This document shows positions 15,028 through 22,216 of a stretch of DNA of 25,326 nt, one piece after another. The notes beneath the pieces were generated by a model that searched no databases, was not told where the DNA came from, and was given only the letters and a program-made list of their open reading frames with translations. A program made the translations under genes and the position numbers. The stretch spans positions 1-25,326 of the forward strand of contig DAOQAG010000052.1 of the NCBI GenBank assembly GCA_035353815.1, read 5' to 3'. The first letter of the stretch is position 1, and every line of letters begins with the position of its first letter. This stretch comes from JAKPUX01 sp035353815. GTDB taxonomy: Bacteria > Zhuqueibacterota > Zhuqueibacteria > Residuimicrobiales > Residuimicrobiaceae.

Positions 15028-16515
15028 CTACTTGAGCACGCTCTCATCAAAAACCTGCGTTTCATACAAAAAGATCTGCGCGCCTGTCCGCCAGCCATCC
15101 GGAGGCAACCCTGCTTTCTGGCACAAACTGGCCATCTCCTCCTCCTTGGTCCGCCAGCCGGCTTCGAGCGGCACTTCCGGCAGGTAGGTTGCCCCCCGGC
15201 CCCTTTTCATCAAAATAATCCCCTGCTTGCCCATCACAAAATCGTCCAGAGTGGCCTCAAAGACGTTGCTCAGATAGACCGAGATCTTGACCTTGATCTT
15301 GTCCAGTTCATCGGGCTGGAGAGGCGGAAAGCGCGGATCGTCAAAGGCTGCAGCGACGGCCCGATCGGGAACGAGAGCGTAGAGAGGCTGATCCGCTTCA
15401 TGCATGCCGATACAGCCGCGCAGCGCGCCCCCTTTGGTGATGGTGACGAAGACGCCCCGCCGGTCCTGCAATTCGCGGTTATCGCTGTGAACGGCAAGAA
15501 GCGTGCCATGCTTCAAGTAATACTTGATGCCCTCCTTGGCAAGTCCCATTAATTCGCGCTGTGCACTTTTGGACAGCGGAGCAAAGGTTGTCTTGTTCAT
15601 ACGCCTCTCCTGAAGATAATAGCCCACGGCTGCATAACCAACCACATAGCCGCTCTTCTCCCCGGTCACATCATTCGAGTTGGTCTGCGCGAGAATCCGG
15701 CCGGAACAAGCACCCCTCTGACCGGCGGCTACCTGCATCACCACGACCGGCCAGCCCCCGCAAGCCTGGTATTTCTCGTTCATCAGTCCAGCACAGAGCG
15801 ATTTCGGATTCATCTGAATGAATGCAGCCAGGGTCGCCGCATCGCTCTCCTGACAAGCCGGATAGGAATAGCCATGGTAGAGATCCGTGCTGGCGACCAT
15901 CAGGCACTTGCGCTTCTGGAGCAGTGCCGCCAGGGCCTTACCCATGGTCTCGCACTCTTGCCAGTCGCACTGACCGATGACGATGGGCAGGAGCTTGCTC
16001 TCGGGAAAAAGATACTGCAGAAAGGGCAACTGCACTTCGAGGCTGTGTTCCTGGTTGCCATGGCCCTCGGTGGAACAGCGGAACAGAGGACAGGAACGGC
16101 TGAGCTGCTGCGCGGCTTTTTGATCGACCGTCATGCGCCCGAGTGGCGTCTCGTAGGCCTCTCCGGGATAGATGGCTGCCCCCTGGAAGTAGTCATGGTG
16201 GCTGGGCGCCAGTACGACGATGAGGTCATAGTGGTTACCCGCAGCGGCCTTGAATCCTGCAGCGGAGGTGCGGGCTGAATAGGGATAGCCCGCATGAGAG
16301 ACGCTGATTCCCACCAGTTCTCCCGGAACTGGGGTCAGCGGCGCCTGCGCCAGATAGCCCGCGACGTCGCTGCGTAATTGGACGGGATCGGCGGGGTAGA
16401 ACTGGCCGGCGACCGCCGGCTTGCGCACTTGCGCCGGGGGATTCCCGCAGGCCAGTGCATGCAACAACCCGGCCAGAAGCAGGAGGCTCCCGGCTGCCGC
16501 TCTGCGATCTAACAT
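15028..16515 (-). CDS. amrB: Fused Memo-AMMECR1 protein (AmmeMemoRadiSam proteins B and A) with signal/lipoprotein-like leader
   Basis: This 495-residue protein joins the second and first components of the AmmeMemoRadiSam system. The Memo domain (about 31-305) shows SHAGYPYS, PSHHDY, STDLYHGY and ACGGWPV. These match the human MEMO1 metal-site residues His49, His81, Asp189, His192 and Cys244 (here His74, His106, Asp211, His214, Cys252). The AMMECR1 domain (about 310-485) has its hallmark LRGCIG and a PEVPLEAGW element. The leader LLLLAGLLHALAC ends in a cysteine, like a weak lipobox. The frame is open to 16587, but ATG 16515 has an AAAGGA site 6 bases upstream and places the hydrophobic stretch at the N-terminus. 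Functions of both domains are poorly understood. It lies 114 bp after the radical SAM gene. Confidence 0.92.
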   Translation of the reverse strand: MLDRRAAAGSLLLLAGLLHALACGNPPAQVRKPAVAGQFYPADPVQLRSDVAGYLAQAPLTPVPGELVGISVSHAGYPYSARTSAAGFKAAAGNHYDLIVVLAPSHHDYFQGAAIYPGEAYETPLGRMTVDQKAAQQLSRSCPLFRCSTEGHGNQEHSLEVQLPFLQYLFPESKLLPIVIGQCDWQECETMGKALAALLQKRKCLMVASTDLYHGYSYPACQESDAATLAAFIQMNPKSLCAGLMNEKYQACGGWPVVVMQVAAGQRGACSGRILAQTNSNDVTGEKSGYVVGYAAVGYYLQERRMNKTTFAPLSKSAQRELMGLAKEGIKYYLKHGTLLAVHSDNRELQDRRGVFVTITKGGALRGCIGMHEADQPLYALVPDRAVAAAFDDPRFPPLQPDELDKIKVKISVYLSNVFEATLDDFVMGKQGIILMKRGRGATYLPEVPLEAGWRTKEEEMASLCQKAGLPPDGWRTGAQIFLYETQVFDESVLK

Positions 16516-16629
16516 AGAGTCCTTTCCGCTACCGTCTGCATCCCACTTAACATCACGCACTGCCCGGTATTCGTGCCAGGCTGTCATTGCCCGGCCCCGG
16601 AATTTCCTGCCGTTTCGAGGTGTATCGTC

Positions 16630-17805
16630 TTATGCCCAGATCCCCGGAATGGAACGTTTGCAGCCGGGGCACTTGCCCTGGCTGATGTGGTTTTCCGCCA
16701 CCGTATAGCCAAGCCGGCGAATGAGCAGCTTGCCGCAGCCGGGACAAAAGGTGTTTTCCCCCTCATCTCCAGGCACATTGCCCGTATATACAAAGTGTAC
16801 GCCGGCAGCAAGTGCGATGTTTCGGGCCTGCTGCAATGTTTTGATCGGTGTAGGCGGCAGGTTGGTCATACGGTATTGTGGATAAAAGCGCGTGAAGTGC
16901 AGCGGCACATCGGCACCGAGTTCAGCGACAATCCAGCGGCAGAGGGCCGTTAACTCCTCACGGCTGTCATTCTCTCCGGGAATAACGAGGTAGACGATCT
17001 CGAACCAGAGTTTGAGGCTGTGCAGCAGCCTCAGGGTGTCAAGCACAGGCTGCAATTCCCCCGCAACCAGATCGCGATAGAAGCGCTCGCTGAACGCCTT
17101 GAGGTCGATCTTGACCGCATGAAGAACGGTGGCGAGGTCCTGCAACGGCTGTTTCTGGATATACCCATTGGAGATCATGACGCTGCGCACACCCTGGCGG
17201 CTGGCGGCACGAGCGATATCGTACATATATTCACTAAAAACCACCGGTTCATTGTAGGTGAAGGCTATAACCGGGCAATTCTCTCTGGCGGCAAGCACTG
17301 CCACCTGCTGCGGCGCAAGCACGGTGGATTCGACTTGCTCAGGACGAGACTGCGAAATCTCCCAGTTTTGACAGAACTTGCAGAAGACGTTGCAGCCGGC
17401 AGTGGCCAAGGAGAGGGCGACACGGCCGGGAAGGAAATGGAACAGCGGTTTTTTTTCTACCGGATCGGCATGAATGGAGCAGGGCCGGCCATACACGAGG
17501 CTGTAGTAGGTCCCGCCGCGATTCTCGCGTACGCCGCAATAGCCCCGCTCAAGATCGTCGATGACGCAGCTGCGGGGGCAGAGGGTGCATTTGATTTTGC
17601 GGTTGGGCAGTTTTTCATAATAATGCGCCTCAACCAGCGCTTCTGCGTCGGCAGTTGCACCGGCGGCATCTGCCAAGGGACTGCCTGCCATCCGCCCGGT
17701 TCCCACGCCGGCAGTTGCACCGGCAGCGGCTGTGAAGCGGCCGCCCGCCGCCAGCCAGCACCCCGCGCCGGTAACGGCGCTGACAAAGGTTCTGCGTGTG
17801 ACCAT
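16630..17805 (-). CDS. amrS: AmmeMemoRadiSam system radical SAM enzyme with Tat-type leader
   Basis: This 391-residue member of the PflA-like radical SAM family is the third component of the AmmeMemoRadiSam association. The N-terminus MVTRRTFVSAVTGAGCWLAA has a twin-arginine motif and a hydrophobic stretch, followed by an Ala/Gly/Thr-rich linker to about residue 57. Four cysteines (73, 76, 80, 90) precede the SAM cluster CxxxCxxC (Cys138, Cys142, Cys145 in CNVFCKFCQNW). The C-terminus has a zinc-ribbon-like pair, CPGC (354-357) and CPGC (379-382). ATG 17805 has a GGAG site about 7 bases upstream. Its substrate is unknown, and export of a radical SAM enzyme is odd because reductant and SAM are cytoplasmic. 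The Tat prediction is by eye. Confidence 0.92.
   Translation of the reverse strand: MVTRRTFVSAVTGAGCWLAAGGRFTAAAGATAGVGTGRMAGSPLADAAGATADAEALVEAHYYEKLPNRKIKCTLCPRSCVIDDLERGYCGVRENRGGTYYSLVYGRPCSIHADPVEKKPLFHFLPGRVALSLATAGCNVFCKFCQNWEISQSRPEQVESTVLAPQQVAVLAARENCPVIAFTYNEPVVFSEYMYDIARAASRQGVRSVMISNGYIQKQPLQDLATVLHAVKIDLKAFSERFYRDLVAGELQPVLDTLRLLHSLKLWFEIVYLVIPGENDSREELTALCRWIVAELGADVPLHFTRFYPQYRMTNLPPTPIKTLQQARNIALAAGVHFVYTGNVPGDEGENTFCPGCGKLLIRRLGYTVAENHISQGKCPGCKRSIPGIWA
17649..17724. repeat. 16-bp direct repeat in the leader-linker of the radical SAM gene
   Basis: CGGCAGTTGCACCGGC occurs at 17649-17664 and 17709-17724, exactly 60 bp apart and in frame. Similarity fades over the next dozen bases. 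Both copies encode the Ala-Gly-Ala-Thr-Ala stretch after the Tat-type leader, suggesting that the linker grew by local duplication. Confidence 0.7.
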
Positions 17806-17978
17806 TCCTTACTCCATACAGGTTCACGGTCGCTCTCGTTCTGTCCGGCTGCTGGGCGACAGACGACCTCGACCAACCCTGACGTATCCGCTCCGGCCGG
17901 GACTTTGCCAAAACGAGGGGGGTGGTCTGCCGGAAGCGCCAGGCCAGCCATCAAGACTTTAAGCTTGCCGGGGTGGGT
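17806..17978. other. Gap between DUF362 and radical SAM genes, no recognised element
   Basis: These 173 bases are GC-rich. Apart from the GGAG ribosome site just before the radical SAM gene, I see no convincing promoter, terminator or small gene. The one open frame entering it runs out of frame into the radical SAM gene. Confidence 0.5.
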
Positions 17979-18944
17979 TCACGCCATCTCAATAACCTCG
18001 ATCCGCGCTGGATCGGCCACGCCGAGACCAGCGCGCGCGGCTCTGAGGATATAAACGGGCTCGCGGCCCGCCTCCTGCAGCGAGGGCATACCCATCAGTC
18101 GGCGTTTATCATCGATAAGTCGCCAGGCAGTGCTGTCCAGGGCGACGGGATCGGTGGCCAGGAACAGTTGTTCCAGCGGCCAGCACCACTGCGGCATATA
18201 AGGCGGTCCCCCCTCATACTGGGCTGTCAGCGCATCGCAGATCACCAGCCTGGTTTTCTCCCGCAGCTGGGGCAGGCGGCTGACGTCGGCCACGAAGGGA
18301 TCGCCGGTGTGGGTATGATATTTGTTGGGATTGTCGATGGCCCCGAAGTAGTTCTTCATGCTCGCGCTCAGGCCGACGATGCCGTGGTCTTTTAACACCG
18401 GCAGGTTGATCAGGGCCGTACAGGACTCGGTAACCACGCGTGCCAGCCGGCTGCAGACAGAACCCATCTCGTAAAGAGCGGAGGTGTAACCGCCGAGATC
18501 ATTGCCGAAGCAACGTACCCTGGACGGGTCGGTGGCCACAGTAAATCCGCCGCGCCGGAGATCGGCATTGAGCCGGTCCCAGATGATGATCTGTCCGGCC
18601 GGGATACCGGCCTCCTGCAGCCGGGCGCAGACCGCCATGACCAGAGCCGGATGCGTGGAAAGGCCCCGCCCGGCAAGGCAGTTGACCTTGAGTCCGACCA
18701 CATCGCGCGGTGAGAACAGCGCTTGCCAGGCCTGGGCGGCCGGCTGGCCGGTCAAGGCGACGAGCGCGCGATCGAGAATGCGGCCGAGGAATGCCGTATC
18801 GGGCGAGCTTGCCTGGCCCGGGCAGGAGGCCCGGACCACGCGCGCCGGGGCTTGGATGTTTTCCCGGGCCAAGCTCCGGCTGTTCAGCACGCCATAACCC
18901 AGCCCCATGAGAGTGGAATTGCGGATAAACTGCCGCCGGTTCAT
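17979..18944 (-). CDS. DUF362 domain protein with Tat-type leader
   Basis: This is a 321-residue protein of the DUF362 family. The N-terminus MNRRQFIRNSTLMGLGYG has the twin-arginine pattern R-R-Q-F. The body contains the family's typical stretches: VGLKVNCLAGRGLSTHP (83-99), a DRL element (123-125), LINLPVLKDHGIVGLSASMKNYFG (178-201) and ATDPVALD (263-270). No ferredoxin-type cysteine cluster is present, unlike longer DUF362 proteins. Biochemical function is unknown. The frame extends upstream to 18998, but that part is the terminator hairpin of the preceding gene, so the ATG at 18944 is preferred. It lies 173 bp before the radical SAM gene and shares the Tat feature, which suggests a common compartment. 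Confidence 0.88.
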   Translation of the reverse strand: MNRRQFIRNSTLMGLGYGVLNSRSLARENIQAPARVVRASCPGQASSPDTAFLGRILDRALVALTGQPAAQAWQALFSPRDVVGLKVNCLAGRGLSTHPALVMAVCARLQEAGIPAGQIIIWDRLNADLRRGGFTVATDPSRVRCFGNDLGGYTSALYEMGSVCSRLARVVTESCTALINLPVLKDHGIVGLSASMKNYFGAIDNPNKYHTHTGDPFVADVSRLPQLREKTRLVICDALTAQYEGGPPYMPQWCWPLEQLFLATDPVALDSTAWRLIDDKRRLMGMPSLQEAGREPVYILRAARAGLGVADPARIEVIEMA

Positions 18945-18955
18945 AGGCTTGAATC

Positions 18956-19002
18956 CAAATAAAAAACCGTGATCCCCTCGCAGGCCGCACGAGATCACGG
19001 TT
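18956..19002 (-). terminator. Rho-independent terminator of the multi-domain sensor gene
   Basis: Read on the minus strand, AACCGTGATC (18993-19002) pairs perfectly with GATCACGGTT (18965-18974) across an 18-base loop, and TTTTATTT follows. It begins about 30 bases after the gene's stop and ends about 12 bases before the DUF362 start codon, so it could also act as an attenuator for that gene. Confidence 0.85.
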
Positions 19003-19032
19003 GAACTGGAATGAAATGCGGTCGTATGCTGG

Positions 19033-21327
19033 TCAGCGCAGAAATCGATCTACCAGCCTGCGCAAGCTGCTGCTGCTCTCTTCCGGATACTCCTCCGCCG
19101 GGGGCTGCGACGCCGGTTCTGACGGCGCGGCTGCAGCCGGTGTTTTCTCCCGGGACTGGACATAGAGCATCCGGTTGTCGATGGCGATGGCGACCTGGTT
19201 GGCGAGAATCTCCAGGATATGCACACTTTCGGTCGTGGGCAGCCGGCCATCGGCAGGATCGTCGGCGAGGATGAAGCCGATGATTTTTCCCTCGCGCGAT
19301 TTTATCGGGACCAACAGCATGGCGTATCTGGGCCAACCATCGATATAATGGCCGTTACTGAAGCTGCCATAATAGATTTGTTTAAGGTGCTGCAGCGCTT
19401 TTTCTTCGCTGCTGATCAGGAAGGATTTGCCGCGCCGGTATTCTTCGCGCAGCAGTCCACTGAATTCCTTGAGGTCGAATGCCAGTTCCTGAATCTGCCC
19501 CAGCTTGATGCGGTCATCACAGGCGACCGCTTTGGTCTCAAGCTGACCGCTTTTCTTGCTGATAAGAACGAGGCTGACCAGATTGAAATCCAGCGAAAAT
19601 TTGACCGACCAGACCACCTCTTTCAGCAGTTCGTTGAGGCTGAGGTAGAGCTTGAAGATATTGCTGTTGATGAGGATCTGCTTGAGGCGGCGGTTGCGGC
19701 GCTCGAGAGTGGAGAACCGGTAATAGTTTTCGACGACCATGGCGGCCAACTGGCTGAAAAGCTCAAGATTGAAAAAAGTGGAGCGGGACGGCGCCGCGTT
19801 TTCGAGCGGCTCATCGATCGAGATATAGCCGAACTGCTGGCCCCGCTGATCGGCGAGGCGTAGCAACACCAGATCCCGCGGGTGCCATTGGCTCTCCGCT
19901 GGCATTGTCTGCTGCCGGATCAGGGCCGCCGCAGTATCGAGGCTCGTGGCCTCCGGCAGACTGGCCTGATTGTAATAGATGACCTTGACCGTCTCACGAT
20001 CGATAAAAAGACGATCGAGCACATCCTGGGGTACCTCGAGATTGCCCGATCCAGCCGGCGGCTGCAAAGTATCGCGGTAGCCTATCATCGCCTGCTTGAT
20101 GTAGGCTTTCCTGCGGCGGTCGAGGATGGCAACAGAGGCGCGCTGGAAACTGAAGACTTGACAGACGACCTCACCGAGGCGTTTGAGGAGGACGTTCAGC
20201 GGCTCCGAATAGCTCATTTGCACCAGTTCAAGAAGGTGTTCGACCATAACGTTCTGATCCACTGCACCTGCCGGAGCGCCAGTCTCCAGCTGTCGCGCGG
20301 CGATGAGGGTGACGCTGCCGCGAAAACCGATGATCCTTTTATCCCTGGACTCATCGCGGAGCATGCGGATCTTGAGACTGACGAGGTGCCGCTGCCCCAT
20401 CTTGTCGATGAGCTGGATTTGTACCGGATAAATATCCTTGTCACCGCCGCCGGCAAAAATCTCGTTGAAAAGGCGTTCTGCTTCTTCCCGCACAAGCAGA
20501 TCGGTCAGCGCGAGTTCGAGCAGCTCCTCCTCGGAGTAATTAAGCATGCTCTGCAGGGTTTTATTGGCCGAGAGGAACCGGCCGCGGCGGTCACAGATAA
20601 AAAATCCTTCCTCGGCGGGCAGCGCAGCGCCTGCGGCCGTTGCCATGGGTTCCGGTGCCGGCGGATGCGGCCGCATTTCCTCTTCTGCCGCTGCACGCGC
20701 GGACTCGGCCTTGAACGCCTCAGCCTTCAAGGTCTCCTGACGCAAGGCTTCCGCCTGCGCCGCCACGGCTTTCAGGGCCTCCTGGCGCAAGGCTTCCGTT
20801 TTGGCCGCCTCGGCTTTCAATACTTCCTGGCGCAAGGCTTCCGCTTTTGCCGCCTCGGCTTTCAGGGCTTCCTGGCGTAAGTCTTCCGATTTGGCCGCAG
20901 CGGCGCGCAATGCCTCGGCTTTCAGAGCTTCCGCTTTTGCCTCTTCCTCGAGACGTTGGCGGTGTTCCGCATGCGCCTGGCGGATGGCTGCGGCGAGGGC
21001 GGTGAGATAGCCCTTGCGCTTGTAGAGCAGCGTGAAAGAGCCGCGGTTGCGCAGCTCCGCGGCGAGCGGTTCCTCAGTCTCTTCAATCATGACGATCGCC
21101 GGTACACTCCGGCTCATGACGGCGAGTTTTTCAAAGGTTTCGGGGGGTTCGTCCCGCAGCATGATACTATCGATAACATAGACATCCAGAAGCTTTTGCG
21201 TGCTGGATTCCAGGACCTGGGTTAATGTGGTGGCGCCAAAGAGTTGAAACTCTTCTCCCTGGGCTTTCAGCAACTGGCTGGTCGCATCAAAATAAGAGGT
21301 AATGGGGTGTGCTATCTGGACTTTCAT
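19033..21327 (-). CDS. Multi-domain sensor protein: degenerate receiver, coiled-coil repeats, PAS, GAF-like domains; no output domain
   Basis: The 764 residues fall into blocks. Residues 1-120 resemble a receiver fold (LLDVYVIDSIML where the phospho-Asp strand would be, PAIVMIEETEEP, LLYKRKGYL), but the acidic pocket looks incomplete. Residues 130-214 are Ala/Glu/Lys/Gln-rich 15-residue repeats that should form a long helix. A PAS-like domain (about 236-345) begins FFICDRRGRFLSANKTLQSML. Two GAF-like regions follow (about 362-538 and 550-725). A Pro/Glu/Ser-rich tail ends in a basic helix (SLRRLVDRFLR). There is no kinase, phosphatase, cyclase or DNA-binding domain. It may act as a scaffold or a ligand-dependent partner of the phosphatase module, which has a matching promoter-like sequence. 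It has its own promoter and terminator. Confidence 0.88.
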   Translation of the reverse strand: MKVQIAHPITSYFDATSQLLKAQGEEFQLFGATTLTQVLESSTQKLLDVYVIDSIMLRDEPPETFEKLAVMSRSVPAIVMIEETEEPLAAELRNRGSFTLLYKRKGYLTALAAAIRQAHAEHRQRLEEEAKAEALKAEALRAAAAKSEDLRQEALKAEAAKAEALRQEVLKAEAAKTEALRQEALKAVAAQAEALRQETLKAEAFKAESARAAAEEEMRPHPPAPEPMATAAGAALPAEEGFFICDRRGRFLSANKTLQSMLNYSEEELLELALTDLLVREEAERLFNEIFAGGGDKDIYPVQIQLIDKMGQRHLVSLKIRMLRDESRDKRIIGFRGSVTLIAARQLETGAPAGAVDQNVMVEHLLELVQMSYSEPLNVLLKRLGEVVCQVFSFQRASVAILDRRRKAYIKQAMIGYRDTLQPPAGSGNLEVPQDVLDRLFIDRETVKVIYYNQASLPEATSLDTAAALIRQQTMPAESQWHPRDLVLLRLADQRGQQFGYISIDEPLENAAPSRSTFFNLELFSQLAAMVVENYYRFSTLERRNRRLKQILINSNIFKLYLSLNELLKEVVWSVKFSLDFNLVSLVLISKKSGQLETKAVACDDRIKLGQIQELAFDLKEFSGLLREEYRRGKSFLISSEEKALQHLKQIYYGSFSNGHYIDGWPRYAMLLVPIKSREGKIIGFILADDPADGRLPTTESVHILEILANQVAIAIDNRMLYVQSREKTPAAAAPSEPASQPPAEEYPEESSSSLRRLVDRFLR
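20689..20868 (-). repeat. Four imperfect 45-bp tandem repeats coding 15-residue coiled-coil units
   Basis: The units read ALKAEAAKAEALRQE, VLKAEAAKTEALRQE, ALKAVAAQAEALRQE and a degenerate TLKAEAFKAESARAA (residues 154-213 of the sensor protein). A 20-residue variant precedes them. A 15-residue period favours a continuous helix with a slight right-handed coiled-coil twist. Confidence 0.85.
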
Positions 21328-21383
21328 GCCACCGTGTTCTCCCGTTTTCCCGTCACAGCACGTCTGCGGCGAATTTGTAGCTA

Positions 21384-21412
21384 AAATTAACGAAAGAATA
21401 AAAAATAATCAA
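21384..21412 (-). promoter_or_regulatory. Candidate promoter of the multi-domain sensor gene
   Basis: On the minus strand, TTGATT (21407-21412) and TAATTT (21384-21389) are separated by exactly 17 bases in an AT-rich stretch. The predicted transcript start near 21377 leaves a leader of about 50 bases. The same pair and spacing occur before the phosphatase operon. The -35 fits the sigma-70 consensus well, the -10 only partly. Confidence 0.5.
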
Positions 21413-21413
21413 G

Positions 21414-21435
21414 TGAATAAATAATATATTATTCA
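21414..21435. promoter_or_regulatory. AT-only inverted repeat next to the -35 box
   Basis: TGAATAA and TTATTCA form perfect 7-bp arms around an 8-base AT-only centre, ending one base upstream of the -35 hexamer. It could be an operator, an UP-like element or a weak hairpin after the universal stress gene. Confidence 0.45.
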
Positions 21436-21456
21436 GTGTCGCGGCTCCGGGCAAGG

Positions 21457-22209
21457 TCAGCCCGCGAAAAAGAGTGAAATGCTCCGCGCACGCAGCACGC
21501 TCTTGCTCGTCCGGCCGAAACGCTGCTTGAGCACCAGGCGCCGCAGACCTGGCGCGAGGAGCAGGTGGCCGGGATGGACGGCAGCGCAGATTTCAAGGAG
21601 ACGTTCAGCCGGATCACCGGACAGGGCCAGAGTTTCGACCGTAGCTCCATGGGCCTCCACCAGTGCGCATCCCTGATCGAGGATATACTGCGCGCTGTCC
21701 GGTGCTGCACCGATATGGAGGAGCAGATAGTGGTAATGGGGGCGATGGAAAAGCTGCAGGTGCAGCTTGAGGGCGCGGGCGCAGGTGCCGGATCCGTCCC
21801 AGGCGATCGCGACGGTCCGCGAAGTTCCTGATTCTGTGCATGGCAGCAGTACCGGGCAGCCGCCGCGGGTGAGCAGACCCCCGAGGCGCTTTTCGCAACG
21901 GGCGGAGTGCTCCGAGTCCGGATAGGGTACCACGGCCAGATCAGCGGTCAGCGCCCAGGGCAATCCGGTCCTGAACGGTGCTGCGGTCGTGGCAAGCACC
22001 TGCACGCCCACGCCCGCATTTTCAGCCATTTGCAGGATCGGTGCGAACCGTTGTTCTTCCGTCAGATCTGCGCCGTGCTCTGCCTTCCTGGCGGCGACCG
22101 GATAGAGCAGCAGCTGGCCGCCGTGAATCCGGGCGAGGTTCAAGGCAGCGGCGGCAGTGGCCAGCATCTCAGGCGAGCCATCCACAAAGAGCAGGATTCG
22201 TTTAAGCAT
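21457..22209 (-). CDS. Universal stress protein, tandem Usp domains
   Basis: This 250-residue cytoplasmic protein is built of two UspA-like halves. The first starts MLKRILLFVDGSPEMLATAAAA. The second starts at about 130 with RTVAIAWDGSGTCARAL and ends with a nucleotide-binding-like segment, GLRRLVLKQRFGRTSKSVL, which matches the family's G-x9-G(S/T) pattern approximately. The first half lacks the glycine motif and is likely degenerate. It starts 7 bp after the homocysteine methyltransferase stop, so it is the last gene of a three-gene unit. A general stress-survival role is known for the family; a specific role is not visible. Confidence 0.85.
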   Translation of the reverse strand: MLKRILLFVDGSPEMLATAAAALNLARIHGGQLLLYPVAARKAEHGADLTEEQRFAPILQMAENAGVGVQVLATTAAPFRTGLPWALTADLAVVPYPDSEHSARCEKRLGGLLTRGGCPVLLPCTESGTSRTVAIAWDGSGTCARALKLHLQLFHRPHYHYLLLHIGAAPDSAQYILDQGCALVEAHGATVETLALSGDPAERLLEICAAVHPGHLLLAPGLRRLVLKQRFGRTSKSVLRARSISLFFAG

Positions 22210-22216
22210 CTCAGCG

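Noticed and set aside
16516..16587. N-terminal extension of the Memo-AMMECR1 fusion
   Set aside because: It would bury the hydrophobic leader behind 24 charged residues and has no clear ribosome site, unlike the ATG at 16515.
17457..17954. Minus-strand open frame starting in the gap before the radical SAM gene
   Set aside because: Most of it overlaps the radical SAM gene in another frame, and no domain can be seen.
18945..18998. N-terminal extension of the DUF362 protein
   Set aside because: These codons lie in the terminator hairpin, and the Tat motif would be moved inside the protein.
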